Below are positions 22,390 to 37,200 of a stretch of DNA of 64,000 nucleotides, piece after piece. Numbering within the stretch: the stretch's first letter is position 1; each line of letters starts with the position of its first letter. The notes under the pieces were generated by a model. That model had not been told where the DNA came from. It searched no databases and was given only the letters and a program-made list of their open reading frames with translations. The DNA is taken from the NCBI GenBank assembly GCA_035236585.1, contig CP141136.1:26699426-26763425 (forward strand), written 5' to 3'. Both the position numbers and the translations under genes were made by a program. Source of the DNA: Warburgia ugandensis (taxonomy: Eukaryota; Streptophyta; Magnoliopsida; Canellales; Canellaceae).

Positions 22390-24430
22390 GGTAATATGCC
22401 CAATGTTAAGGACTTAGCTTTTGAGACTCGTGGCAGTGCTTAGGTTGGCTTCTCACTCTACACCAAGTAAGTATAACTACTAGCTCTAAGGAGAAGAACA
22501 GTTAGAGGGGAACTTAAAGAGAACTCTAGATTTGTTATTTACAAGAGCTTACAACTCCTGGATGGTTTGCAAATGAGGAGACTCTCCTATTTATACATGC
22601 TCTCCTTCTATCTCTTTATTGGATGGTGGAGAGTATGACATCTATCATTAGTCCAATTGTTAAGGATCATTGTAGAATACTATTTAGAAGTATCTACATA
22701 GATACCTACCTGTACTACATTCTAGGATACTCCTGGAGTATTCTAGAAACAAGGTATTTACATGATGCATTGGGCCTTCTAAATTGCCTTGGGCTAAGGT
22801 TCACGAACAAAGAGAACATGAGCTAGGCCTATAGAATTGGGCTAAGTTGGGTCAGGCCATGTCATTCACCCCTAGTGGATGAAGCACCATCCTCGGTGCG
22901 TCACTTGCAAAAGCTCTTGACGTGATCCTTGAATTGCCATAAGGACTTTAGTCTCCTAACTTAATGCGGCTTTTGACAGCCCCTTCCATTTGAAGTACTC
23001 CATGTCCTCGGCATCATTGTCAAAGGAAGTAGTTATGATGGGCAGTGCACTCATTCTTGCTAGGGTCTTCCTTGTCTGTTCAGTAGCTTTAATTGATAAG
23101 GTGCTTTTCCCACCTTCTTGAAGATGGGAAATGGCTCTTCATACTTTCTTAGCAATCCCTTGTGCAAAGGGTCTCGTAGCCTCGTATTGGGTTGGTGGGA
23201 ATTTTAGCAAGACAAAGTCCCTTCTGGGAGCTCCAATGCCCATCTCTTCTTATTAGCCCACTTCTTCATTTTCTTGGCTGCTTTCTATAGGGAAGCATGA
23301 GCTAAGTGTTGCTGCTCATGCCATCCTTTTCCAACCTTGTATGATGTTATAGTCTATTGCTAAAGCATTTGGCGTCAAAGGTTGTTGTCCCATAGCGAGC
23401 TTAAATGGACCATGCCCTATATATTCAAACCTTTGTAAGTTATAGGAGAAATGTGTAATTTCTACTAGCTTAGTCCAATCCTATTGGTTGTCACTCAAAT
23501 AGTGTCTCAAGTATAAATCTAGTACGACATTCATCCTTTTGATCTAACCATCTATTTGTAGGTGAAAGCTAGTGTAGAAGTTTAACTCTAAGTTGAAAGG
23601 TTTGAAGAGTTCTAACAAAAACTTCCTATGAAGCGCTTGCCCCTATCACTAACAATGGCCTAGGGGACTCCCCAATAGTTCACCACATTTTTAAGAATAG
23701 ACAGGCTATTACTTCCGCTATGCAGTCCATGGATGCTACAATGAACGTGGCATTTTTTGTAAATTAGTAGACCACCACCAATATCACTTCAAATGCCTTG
23801 GAATTTTGGTAGACAAGTCATGAAGTCTAGTGAGATGCTTTCCCAAGGTCTCTTGAGAGAATAGAGCAACTCAAGCAATCGCCCAGGTGCTTTCTACTCA
23901 ATCATGTCTTGATGGCATATCAAACAAGTCCTTATATTGGTCTCTACATCGTCTCACATGTAATGCCAGTAGTAGCATTCATTCAACAATGCTAAGGTGC
24001 AATGAGTACCAGGATCCCCTAGCTATTTGCTATGATAACACTCTTTTAGAAGTTCTTGTCAGAGGCTTTCTCACTTGAGGTAGATAGATGCAGTTGCCCT
24101 TCGTGTAGAGGAGCTCATTGTCCTACCAGAATCACCTTGTTCGTCCTTCATTGGCAACTGCAAGGATGTGTTTGGTCATGGAGTCATGTTCCATTTCTTC
24201 CTTTATGCAATGGAAGAGGGTGATGTTTAGCTAAGTTATGCTGACAAACTTGGCTTTCTAACTTAGTGCTTCTACCATAGAATTCATGTTGCCCAATTTA
24301 TATTCTAAGTCATAGTCGAATTCAGATAGGAAGATCTGCTACCTAGCTTGTTTAGGACTTAGCTATTTTTTAGTTTGGAAGTAGATAATGGCAACGTTAT
24401 TAGTTTTTACCAAAAACTTGGACCCAAGCA
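22390..24430 (-). mobile_element. chromovirus-type Ty3/Gypsy fragment (fossil)
   Basis: Read on the minus strand, from 24.43 kb downward, the parts are the end of an RNase H domain, an integrase region and a C-terminal region with a LWQFKDHVKSF-like chromodomain tail near 22.93 kb. A likely LTR follows at about 22.39-22.86 kb. The order and the chromodomain tail mark a chromovirus. It is heavily decayed, with many breaks and no sizeable open frame, and the gag, protease and reverse-transcriptase parts are missing. It appears old. Confidence 0.75.
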
Positions 24431-24579
24431 AATAATGTCACTATGATTCTTATTGTTCTTGATCATTTAAGATCCCATGGATCCTGTTTGATCTTTTATT
24501 ATCTTTCTTACCATTTTCATTAGGATTAGATATTTTACTATCCTTTTATGATCTTATTATTATTATTATTATTCAACCA

Positions 24580-24950
24580 GTTAATATTTTACTAGTTGAA
24601 GATAGCTTATTTCATATTAAGTCTATACAGCTCCTCTTATTTTCAATTGACTAAAGGTAACCAGCTACAGGCTGCTCAAAGAGTGGTTAATTCAATCCTC
24701 ATGTAAGGAGGTGTTTAGACCTCACAAACATGGCTTGAAGGTGAGGGAAGAGTGAGAGTCTATTAGAGAACCCCCTTAACCACAATGTTCAGCTTTCACT
24801 GGAGTGGCCTTAGCTCAACCTTCCATAAGGTTCCTATGAGCATTAAACTCTATAACCTCTTTCTAATTGATTTTAATTAAATTTATGAACATTTAAAATG
24901 GCATTCATGGGGTTTTTTATTCTTCTAATTTGGGCAAAGGATTTGATCAT
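24580..24950 (-). mobile_element. Athila-type 5' untranslated fragment, inverted (fossil)
   Basis: In reverse complement this matches the region 36.61-36.92 kb inside the large element. Shared words include tgaggtctaaac, gcctccttaca and ctctaatagact/tctaatagagcc. It belongs to a different, older copy of the same family and lies between the chromovirus fragment and the gag fragment. Broken and incomplete. Confidence 0.65.
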
Positions 24951-24959
24951 CCTTATATT

Positions 24960-25430
24960 GTCCTACTAACTATAGCCATTAACTATGCTTAAGTCCATGT
25001 TCTTTGTTTATTGCAAATGTCCATCAATATCTATATTTCATTAATTACATTTTTCATGTAATTTACATAATATGAACATTAGAGTATAAATAAATAAATT
25101 TAACAATTATATCTACTAAGTAATAAAAGACATTTACAATAACATTAATAATTCAAATAAACACATTTAACATATCATCATGATCCAACGATCATCTTTC
25201 ATTTCTAATCATTTTTCATCCCATTTAGGGTTTAGATCTTGATCTTTTATTTTTATCAGATCTACTCATTTTCTTAAAGTGATCTCATCACTAGATCTGA
25301 TCCTTCTTGACTTAACCAATCAAGAAGATCTTAAGTCATTTTATCATAATTAAGGGCATAGATCTTAATCTATCCCAAATTAGCCTCATTAGGCAATTTA
25401 TTTCTCATGATCTTATCATTATAGCCTAAG
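24960..25430. other. AT-rich stretch between element fragments
   Basis: No gene. It is possibly LTR-derived, rich in gatct and catttaac words, but not assignable. Confidence 0.35.
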
Positions 25431-25436
25431 TCCACC

Positions 25437-27500
25437 ACCACATCTGCTAGGGGAGGAATGTATGCTATCATTGAAAAATATGATATGAATACTAAAATAG
25501 CATCCCTAGCTAGAACAGTTGAGGCTGTGGAAATGAGAAAAATTTCCTATAAGAAAGTCGAGCAGGTGTGTAATATTTGTAACAGTAATATACATCCCAC
25601 TCAGGAATATCCCGTCCCTCATGCATTCTAGGATTCACTTCATAAACAAAAATATTCTAATGAGCAACATTTTTTCTCATCTTCAAAGACATATAATTCC
25701 AATTAGAGTAATCATCTTACTGTCAATTGGGGAAATGAATATGATGCTAATGTCACATGTAAGGCTCAATACACCCTTACCAACCACTGCAAGGACTACT
25801 TGCTCCTACACCTTAACTTCCTCTACCTAAGAGGAAAGTGGAGGATAACTTTCATCAAGTCATGCAATACTAGGAGAAGAAAATTGCTCAAATTAAAGCC
25901 CAATTAAAAGGGAACACAGAATCCATGACTGAATTAAAGGACATGATGTCTCAAATGCTACAGAACATTGACAAAGGACAATGTCCTATCCTACCAAATG
26001 AAAACCCTAATGATTTGGATGTGGTAGGTGAGATTAATTCTTTAGTTACAAACATGGAACAAACAAAGTCAATTACCATTATTCATAGTGATAAAATAAT
26101 TGCGAAATCTGGTCATAAAAAGGCTGAGATAATAGAGCAACCTATTAGAAAAAGAGATAAATCTATTGATAAGGAAAATGTCCCACCCACTAAGCCATGT
26201 GACATCCTTGCTTCATTTCCACAAATGCTAAATCAAGCTCCCACAATTATCTCTAATTATGAGAACCAGCCTAAAGATATATTTATCTTGCCCTCTGATA
26301 AAATGAAAAATTCAAAATTGCAAGATAAATTCACTTACCTTTCCTTTTTAGAGGCCTGTCAGGCTCATTTTGTATGGGACCCAAGGAAGTTTCAAACTCT
26401 ATAAATTTTTTCCTGTGAAAATTTTCCATCTATAATAATTATGTACTATAGTTTATTTTCAAAACTTCTCTTTTCTACATCTCTCATTTCTTTATTTTCT
26501 CAATGCATTATCATCATTCTACTTTTTAAACATTGAGGATAATGTTTCTTTCAAGTTGGGGGCATAGAATTCTAGAAAATTCTAGTTTTTGTTAGTTTTT
26601 TCTCTTAATTTAAAAATGAAATTTTTGCTTTTTTTTTTGAAAATTTTTAAGTTAATTCCTATACTATGATGGGAATTGGATTTTCTAAAGTATAGTCGAG
26701 ATAACTTTGACTTATTAATGGAGTTGTACATGATTAATTCATCGTTTTACTCATTTTCTAAAGTATTCTATGAAAGCTAAGTCTCATATCACATCTATGC
26801 ACGTAATTGCATACATATATATATCCTAAATTGATAAGTATTTATAACTTAGAGATCTTGAAGAAATTCAGTTGAGACCTATAACCTAAGTGAGTTTTAG
26901 AGCCAAAAGTTCTTTTTGAGAGTTTATAAATGTTCCTAATTTTCTTCAACGTGCTTAATGAAAACTTGATCCCACCATTTTTTAAATTTGGCTAACTACC
27001 TGAATTGTTAGAGTATTACCTTTAAAATTCTACAAGTTCATTGAATTTGATAAATTATAGAAAACCTAGAAAATAATTTAGGCCATCCTTGTTATTACTA
27101 AGAAACGTAAAACCTGCCCAAAAGAGTATTTTTACCACTAGTTGGACAAATTGAGCCGTTTATAGAAACCTTTTCTTTTTCCACCCAATTTATCCTTTAC
27201 CCATAGTAACCTAAGATAAATTATCCACTACCTATTTTCTTCAAAAATTAAGTTAGAGAAAAATGAAGAAATATCGTTAGTTGCAATGAAAGTAGAAAAG
27301 TAAATATCAAGAAAAGAAATGTTATTCAAAGAGATTCAAAAGTACTAAAAAAAGGATTTTGAAGAATGCAAAAAAGTAGAAAATATATTTATTCATTACA
27401 GGCAAACTAAAGAAAGAGTTGCCAACTTTAGTAGAGGACCCATACTTATTCTTGAACAAACTTTGAATACTCTTTATACCCTTTCTTTTGTATTTGCCTT
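25437..27500 (+). mobile_element. Athila-type fragment: gag end joined to 3' region (fossil)
   Basis: The protein-like part resembles the C-terminal gag of the element at 37-38.8 kb (GGMYA start, ELKDMMSQML and the acidic-basic linker). It is followed by a non-coding 3' region matching 42.6-43.7 kb, including acattgaggataatgtttc and gttgggggcatagaattcta. Most of pol is absent. It is a broken relic of the same family, clearly older than the 33.85-46.17 kb copy, and has no LTRs at its ends. Confidence 0.8.
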
Positions 27501-27509
27501 AAGCCCATA

Positions 27510-28100
27510 GGATTTTTCTCTCTTTTTCAGTCATACGTAAATTCTTTAAATCTTTCTCTCTTCTCTCTAAGCTTTCCTAAGATCTCTTTGTTGACCCCAT
27601 CTTTTTTTATTTTTAGTAGTCACCTTTCCTAAAATCTCTTTATAATATATCCTTTTCAAATTGGCAATCAAACTTTATCTTAATGATCAAAGCCATCCAT
27701 CAAATAGTTATTAATGTAAATAAAGAAATGTTAACCTCATCTTAATGATCAAAGCTATCCAACTAATAGCCTATATTAATATAAATAAATAATTAGTCTC
27801 TCTCTCCTAAGGAAACTTTTCTTTAAACACTTATAATCCTATTTTTTCTTGTAATATGTTAGCATATTTAAAAATTTTAATTATTTCTATTTTGTCATGC
27901 TTTATTGGTTGGATAAATGGACCCACATAGAATTTGTCTCTCTTTTCCAACCACATGTCAATTATTTAAATCTCTCTCTCATCTCTAACCTTCTTTAAAA
28001 TTTCTTTGCAGACTTTATCACTTTCTATTTCACAAGCACCTTTTCCTAATATATTATATCCTTTTCAAATTGGCAATCAAATCTTATCTTAGCAATCAAA
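27510..28100. repeat. direct repeat, about 409-bp period
   Basis: The stretch ending ccttttcaaattggcaatca at about 27,651 recurs at about 28,060. Both copies carry a preceding tctctctttttc / tttaaatctctctctc block and a following 'atcttaatgatcaaagc' stretch. The copies are about 85 % alike by eye. Further diluted copies of the atgatcaaagc-type phrase extend to about 28.3 kb. Confidence 0.65.
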
Positions 28101-28499
28101 CTGGCACCTAATAGTTCATATTAATATAAACAAAGAACTATGAACCTTATCTTAATGATCAAAGCTGTCTATATAATAGTCTAATAAATGAAAGCAAATT
28201 AGTCACTATATTAACATAAACAAAGAAATCCTAGAGGAAAGAAATATGATCTAAGTTATCTAATGATCTAAGTCATTCATCTAATAGTCTAAATGAATGT
28301 AAACAAATAAAAATCCTAAGAGGAAATAAGTCATGACTTGTGCCCTAAAGTTGTGTACGTGACCTAACCTTTTTTCTTTTTCATTTGCTATTAGACATAA
28401 TTATTAAGTATTTCTAGATTATTCTATCAATAGATATAAAATTTTATCTCCATCTATGTCATTCATATATATATAAACAAATCAACCTCTACTATAACT

Positions 28500-28930
28500 A
28501 TATCTTGTTCTATTTTATAGGCATCTTATCTTAGGAAGTAAGCCTCTAAGAGGAGTCCTGCAACATAGAGGCTTAGATATTTAGGGATGAAAATCGTTCA
28601 TCCCCTCTAACACTTTATTAAATAGACCTTAGATTAAAATAAATTTTCAATGAATCATCTAGCTTTATTATTCAATTTGAAAAGTAAAATAGAATAAATG
28701 GATACGAGATTGTTATTAGCTACTCCTAAATATTGTTTTTATTTTAATTCTTGAATTGAATAATAGTGGTTGGATGAGTAGTGGAGATTTATTTTGATCT
28801 AAGGTCTACTTGATAAGGTGGTAAAAAGATAAACTGTTTTGATCACAAAATATCTAGGCTTATATGCAGCAAGAGTCTTGCAGAAGTTTGTTTCCTAAGA
28901 TTGGGTGATATGAAATAGAAAGAGGTAGAA
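28500..28930. mobile_element. long fold-back (hairpin) element, about 430 bp
   Basis: The left arm (28,500-28,690) pairs with the right arm (28,730-28,930) in reverse complement over about 190 bp with gaps. Landmarks are atcttaggaa, cttagatattt, tagaccttagatta and ttattattcaatt. The arms differ by roughly 20-25 %. The element has no coding content. This is the form of a MITE or foldback transposon. No target duplication is clear, and the two arms flank a loop of about 40 bp. Confidence 0.7.
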
Positions 28931-29739
28931 TCCTTTTAAAGCTTTGTCTCCTAAGATACAATGCACACCAAATAGAAAGAGATAAATATTTGTAACTTTT
29001 GATAGAATAGGGATACTTAATAGAAGCTTCTTATTTGTAATGACCCCTGTTTTCCTATGCATTTTTAAATGCAAAACTAACTCTTAATGCAGGATCGATC
29101 CTATTTGAAAACACTTTTACAAAAATAATGCAATGTAACAAAAAAACCTTTTTCTTTTAAATTCATTCTTAAAAACCCTGGTGTCATTTTTCTTTTCTCA
29201 AAACAAGGATTCTCGGTGAAATGAGAGCTCATTTCTTCTAAAAATTCAACAAAGTTTTCTTTGTTTTTCGGACAATAGACATTTAGCATATGTCATTGTG
29301 AAGTACTTGATAAGCATTCACATAAGTTTTAAAAATAATTAGAGACTTTGTCTCCTTTTCAAATAACATTTAACATGCAAAATAAGTAAGACTTGTCAAT
29401 CGTAGCCTAATTACAATTTAGATTCCGTAGAAGATTAGAATGTCCCCTAATAATCAAGATAGATTGAGTTTCTTGATGAAACTCTAAATTACCTTGCTTT
29501 TTATCTTCTAAAATCTTCAAGTGGCTTTCTTAGAGCCTTAATCTCCTTTCTAAATCTTTTCAAGCTAACCTGTGGTAAAAATAGTAGGGTGAGTATATGA
29601 CATATTAAGTAGATAATCTAATACTACAAAATAGAAATCATGACATACACATACAATGATTTGAAGAGTGGTTTTTTTTAATAATAGTATCATATGTTCA
29701 TAAGCCATTTCATGAAATACATCATAGCACACATATGCA

Positions 29740-29743
<4 letters not shown>

Positions 29744-29784
<41 letters not shown>
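29744..29784. repeat. (GT)n microsatellite
   Basis: About 20 uninterrupted GT units within the long LTR. Confidence 0.95.
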
Positions 29785-29785
<1 letters not shown>

Positions 29786-29954
29786 ACAAACAAAATATAT
29801 ATCATACTTGCCAATCAAGTAACATATCATTACTTTAAAATTCAAAGTAAAATTCAGTTAAACTACATGACGGTCATTTCAAACCACTAAATGCATTATA
29901 TTTTCAAATAACCAACTCATCATGTAAAAACATATAATCTATAGTAAAACAAAT

Positions 29955-30525
29955 ACCACAAAATGTCTTTTGACAACACATGTCAGGTAGACCAACCATA
30001 TAGGGCAAATCACTAAGTGTCCTTTTGCAACACATGTATGCGGACTAACCATATGTCCCTTTGCAATACATGTGGGCAGACTAATCACATAGGGCAAATC
30101 ACCGAATGTCTCTTTGCAATGCATGCAAGCAGACTAACCTCATAGGGTAAATCACCTGGTGTCCCTTTGCAACACATGCAGGTGGACTAATCTCATAGGG
30201 TAAATCACCAAATGTCCCTTTGCAATACATGCAGGCAGACTAACTTGGTGTCTCTTTGCAACACATGCAGGCGGACTAATCTCATACGGTAAATCACCAA
30301 ATGTCCATTTGCAACACATGAAGGTAGATTAACCAGAGGTCCCTTTGCAACACATGCAGGCAAACTAACCTAAGGTCCCTTTGCAACACATGCATGCAGA
30401 CTAACCTGTTGTTTGTTTGCATAACCTATGGTCCCTTTGCAACACATGCATGCAAACTAACTAGTGGTCCCTTTGCAACATATGTAGGTGGACTAACCTT
30501 ATAGGGTAAATCACCACAAAAATAT
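29955..30525. repeat. short-unit tandem array inside the LTR
   Basis: Units contain gtccctttgcaacacatgca, then ggcagactaacc, and in the long form a further catagggtaaatcacc. Long units are about 53 bp (30,161 to 30,214); short units without the last block are about 32 bp. About a dozen units occur, diverged from each other. There are no unique spacers, so this is not a CRISPR-like array. Confidence 0.85.
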
Positions 30526-33429
30526 CAACATCATACATCTCAAATCATATAAAATAGTGTGCATACTTTATGCAAAACTATATATCTCAAATATTTTTTT
30601 CAAAGGATAGCTCAATAGTCAATCTAGCTCATTTCCATAATTGTATACGTCAAAACCGTATCATATGACATGCATATCCTATACAAAACCATGCATTTTA
30701 AAGCTTTCCTTTCAAAATATAGAATTCATGCATATACAAATCATGATTTTCTCATGTCTCACAAGTAAATGAAGTATTTGAATACTTTGAATTGAATAAT
30801 TTATGGTTCTTTCCAAATTAGGTATTCAACATGAATTTAAAACTGAATATCAATTCACATGCTTCAGTTGTAAGAATATCATATAAAAAATATAAGATGA
30901 ATCATGAATCTATAAGAAAATCATATACACTCACATAACATATATATATATATGTATGTATCATATAATTAGTATAATAATTCAAAACATTCTAAACTAG
31001 AAATAGTTCTCAAACAATTTTCTCATTTGAAGATCATTTAAAACTTGGTAGTATTAGATTACCTACCTCTTAAAACAGTTTATCCTTTCTCCACAGCTTT
31101 TATGGTCCTCTCTCCATGGTCAATCAACTTGCGCATCAATCTATGCTATGCATAAAGTTGATGTTTATAACATCAGTTCTAACTTTCATATCATTTTAAA
31201 TCCATAACTTAGATTTTTACTCATCTCATGGTCTAATAATTTAAATCATCTCAAAATCATAAAACTGTTAGACTTAGGATCTCTCATTGATCTATGATTA
31301 ATCATTTTAGTCAATTTATCATCTGAAGGTCATATTTGTCTATTCCAATATTTTACTGTTACTGTTCCTAGGTCATACCTGGAGATATGATTAGATCAAT
31401 ATCTGATATGCCGTTCATCCTCCAAATCATTGATCCAACTGATGGAAGCACTCAGACTATGTTTCTAAATGATAATCAATAATTATAAATGTTAGATTAG
31501 GCACGACTTACTACATCTCTGCACTGGATGAGACTACACATCATCTAATCATTATAAGAATCATACATGCATAATTTCTACTAATCAAAATCATCAATTT
31601 AAATTATCATGAGATCTCAAGGATCCAATGGTTGATTGGAGTTCTAACCCATTGATTAGGGCCCTAATCAACCTTAGATAGTCATAATTTTTTGAAATTA
31701 TAAACCTTTTATCACAATTTTAAGAATCTGATGTAATCTAAGGCCTGGATCATACTTATCAGATATTTACATGGAAGATCAAGACTCATGTGAGTTAATC
31801 AAGGCTTTTGTCAATCTCTATCCTTAGATTAGGGATGAGATCGATGGTTAGATCTATGTGAACATCTAAATTTAATGTTTTCCATCAGATTATAAGGTTA
31901 GATCAACCTTTTATAAATGATCGAATGACTAAGATTGGCTGAAAATGGTCGGTCTACCTTTTTCAGACAATTCATTAGTTAAGATTTACAAAGAGCGGTC
32001 GAATCTACCTTCCATAGATGATTTGGCGGCTAAGATCTACTGTAATTGTTTAGATTTAGCTAATTTAAGGGTGATAGTGGTCAGATGGGCCACTTTTAGC
32101 CTCAGATCAATGATCAAAACTCATTCGTGGTCTCTAATTATTGATCAAACATCATAGGTTCACTGTTTGAACAGTGATAAATTGGACGATTGAGATTGTT
32201 TGATTAGCTTCCAAGCTAGATCGACAATCTCAATTAGATCCAAGTTGCATCAAGTGTGTAATTTCCTATTTCTACTCACTGATTAGAAAATCAACAGTCA
32301 GATTGTCCCTAAAACTTAGATCTCGAATGAAATTGCATGAATTTAGAAAAATACTTCAAATTAGGAATAGGGTTTCATAGATCTTACCTTTAGAGCATGT
32401 TTATGTGCTTCCTCCACCCTTGGATGAGCTAGATTGACACTAATTTCAGGTGAAACCTCCTTGATCTCATCGCATGGTAGTTTCCTCTTCAATCAACATC
32501 TTAGATAATCATAGTTCCTTCCATAACCATGTTGTTTTGGTTCTTCTAGGCAAGCTATGGAAGATGACCGGCTCAGATCAATGATCCAAGCTGTCGTTGT
32601 CTCTAGTGACAACTTGCAAACTCCGGCCAGCTACAAAATCCCCTTTTCCTCCTTTGATTGCTGGAGAATCAAAGGGCTTTTGATTTTCCCTTTATGCAAG
32701 GTAAGATGGATGGCTCAAATTAAGAATCGGAGTAGCCCTTGTTGCAGGCGAGCTCCATCTTTTCTGACAACACGAAAATCCCCCAAAACCTCTCTTTTCT
32801 TCTCCGGCATGGCTGGATTTTTCAAGTGCGTGAGCCTCCTCTCCTTCTCTTTTTCTCCTTCTCCTTCTCCTTCCTCTCCTTATTTCTTCTTCTCCTCTTC
32901 TCCGTCGGGTTTTTCTCCTTGTTTTCTTGGGTTTGGGATGTATTTTTCGTTTTTCTTAAGAGGGGTGTGCCAATATCAAATTTAACCCCTCCTTTTAAGT
33001 ATTTTAATAATTTTCTTTCCCCCTTTTTTTTAATATTAAACATATATGCATGATGTTCTTCTCATTAGTCTTCACAGTGTAATTTCAGTTAAAAGATGAT
33101 TGCTACTCATGATGATTGTTTGATGTTGTTTACTATTGAACTCAGATTTTTAAAAGTGGGGCCCACTAGTGAAATGATCAAATTACCCTTCATGAGAAAA
33201 ATCACAACTTATTCTTTCGAACTCCGTTTTTACGAACTTAGTATTGTTGGAATCGTCTTTCTGAATACAATCCAAATATAAAGGTCTCTTCTCTTGATTT
33301 GATGTCTATAAAACATTAACTTATAAAACTTCAAAAATTAAAAATTTCAATATTCTCTTTTCATCCCAATTTGAGATAATCCAAAAATTTACTTAAATTC
33401 ATATTTAAAAATTAGGGATATTACACTAT

Positions 33430-33643
33430 CATATCTCTTGATAGGATAATCTATACATGCAATGATATAGACTATTGAATGGATGGCATATATAATTGAA
33501 AAGTTTATATATGAGTAGTTTTGAATGAAACCACATAAAGAAATTTAATAAAAGTAAGATATTTTAATGATTGGCCATGTGGAATGGATAAAGAAAATAA
33601 GACATTGTAGACAAAAAAATGTGAACTGAAAATGCAAAATATG

Positions 33644-33718
<75 letters not shown>

Positions 33719-33848
33719 TTAAGAATTGGCATGTAGCTGAAAAGAAAAGGTCATGTAAGGCTAACCTTAGGGGCCCATGCATCCAACTAATGACATATTA
33801 TACAAATAAATAAATAAAACAATACTAACGCAGTGCAAGAAAAAATAG
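33430..33848. repeat. copies of a degenerate repeat, also found right of the Athila element
   Basis: The text at 33,515-33,640 (ccacataaagaaatttaata and later atgtgaactgaaaatgcaaa) resembles 46,222-46,345 (ccatataaagagatttagta and tatggactgaaataggcaag). A second, weaker copy starts near 33,718. The Athila-type element therefore inserted into a pre-existing tandem repeat. Confidence 0.6.
33647..33715. repeat. (GA)n microsatellite
   Basis: About 34 GA units just left of the large LTR element, within the flanking repeat. Confidence 0.95.
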
Positions 33849-33853
33849 GGCAT
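33849..33853. repeat. target-site duplication, left copy (ggcat)
   Basis: ggcat directly precedes the 5' LTR and is found again directly after the 3' LTR. Confidence 0.9.
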
Positions 33854-35909
<2,056 letters not shown>

Positions 35910-35911
35910 AG

Positions 35912-35931
35912 TTTTTAGCGCCGTTGCCGGG
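35912..35931 (+). promoter_or_regulatory. primer-binding site, Asp-tRNA type
   Basis: The sequence gcgccgttgccggggac, just after the 5' LTR, is complementary to the 3' end of plant tRNA-Asp, as is usual for Athila elements. Confidence 0.85.
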
Positions 35932-35934
35932 GAC

Positions 35935-37200
35935 TTGAAATGGAGTTTTTATAAAATTTAATTAAAAATAAAAAAAAAATCAAAAAAATCCAGAAAAATA
36001 CAAAAAAATAGGAATTGCATTTTAGGCATTCCTAGGTGCATCTTTAGGCATTTTTAGTGCATAATCACTTTATTTCCTGAATTTGGTACTAATTGTTATT
36101 TTTCTTTTTCAGGAAATTGGAGTGGAGCTTCATCAATTGATAGATTTTTCTTGCTTTCCTAGATTAGAAATTTTATTTTTGAGTGAATCTTGTAGTGAGG
36201 CCCCTTGTAATTTGCATTTTCAATTTCAATTTTAAAGGGTTGTAATAATACAGGGCAAGTGTGGGACAAGGTGGCCCACACTTGATCTTCATCAGAAACC
36301 TCACTGTAAGTCTTCTCACTCATTTATTTTCTAGATTAGTGTTTGCATTTAGAATAATTTGCATTGTTTGGTACTTAATTGCATATAGAAAGCATATGTT
36401 ATAATTGTTGCATCTTAGGGTTTTGCATTAGTTTATTGCTTTCAATTGCATTTTAGGACACGTCTAACGCTTTAAGGTGGATTATATGTTGATCGAATTG
36501 CCATGGTGTGTGAAATTTAATTAGTAAGGGCACCCTACCCCACAAGATCAAGGGTGGATTTCATCACCACTCATTGGCCCACCTAAGATAATCACCTCAA
36601 GCGCGCAACCTCTCCTTTCACATTAATTTAAAATCAATCAGAAGAGACCTATAGGGTTATCACATGCTCGTAGAACCCTCTTAATAGGACACGAATTACT
36701 GTTACTTTGGTTGCTTTTGATCACTGTGGTTATTGGGGGTTGTCTAATAGAGCCTCGCTCTTCCCCCACCTCCTGTCGACGTTTGTTGAGGTCTAAACGC
36801 CTCCTTACACGAGGGTTGTATTAACCGCTTTGGTTAGAACCTAACTGGTAAGCAGTAGTCAACTCCTAAAGAGAGTAGGAGCATTAGAGTAGGCTAATTA
36901 AAAGTGTTGTCCCCACAGAAAATCAAGAAAATCAAAATATCTATGGATGCTAGCCTTAGGGGATTGCTTGATTGTGTCCTATTTTGTGCATTATTTTAGG
37001 CATTTAGGTTGCATCATTTAGGATATAAAAAATAAAAAAAATAAAAAACCAAAAAGATCTTTCATTGTATGCCCTTTTGGATACGCGACGAAACTGGTAA
37101 GTTAGTCTCGTACGACCAAAAAGACAGACCAACAATGGCTGATCAATAATCAAGGGGTAACTCACCCCATGGTAGTGTTAGAGGTGATCAAGCTCCACTC
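35935..37200 (+). other. untranslated leader of the Athila-type element
   Basis: Non-coding sequence between the primer site and gag. It is the region matched by the inverted fragment at 24.58-24.95 kb. No host gene seen. Confidence 0.7.

Larger units (their letters stand above)
29036..33425 (+). mobile_element. probable solo LTR, about 4.4 kb, Ty3/Gypsy type (fossil)
   Basis: Begins TGTAATGACC and ends GGGATATTACA, so the ends are the inverted TGTAAT/ATTACA expected of this class. No primer-binding site follows the right end and no purine tract precedes the left end, hence a solo LTR. The flanking five bases (ttatt and ctatc) do not match, so the target duplication has decayed or an end is misjudged. 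It carries a tandem array at about 29.95-30.52 kb and a (GT)n run at 29,744-29,784. Very long LTRs with internal arrays fit the Tekay-type chromoviruses; that family call is inference. It looks old. No gene was found inside. Confidence 0.6.

Noticed and set aside
29955-30525. CRISPR-like regular repeats
   Set aside because: There are no unique spacers and the units vary in length. It is a tandem array in a plant LTR.
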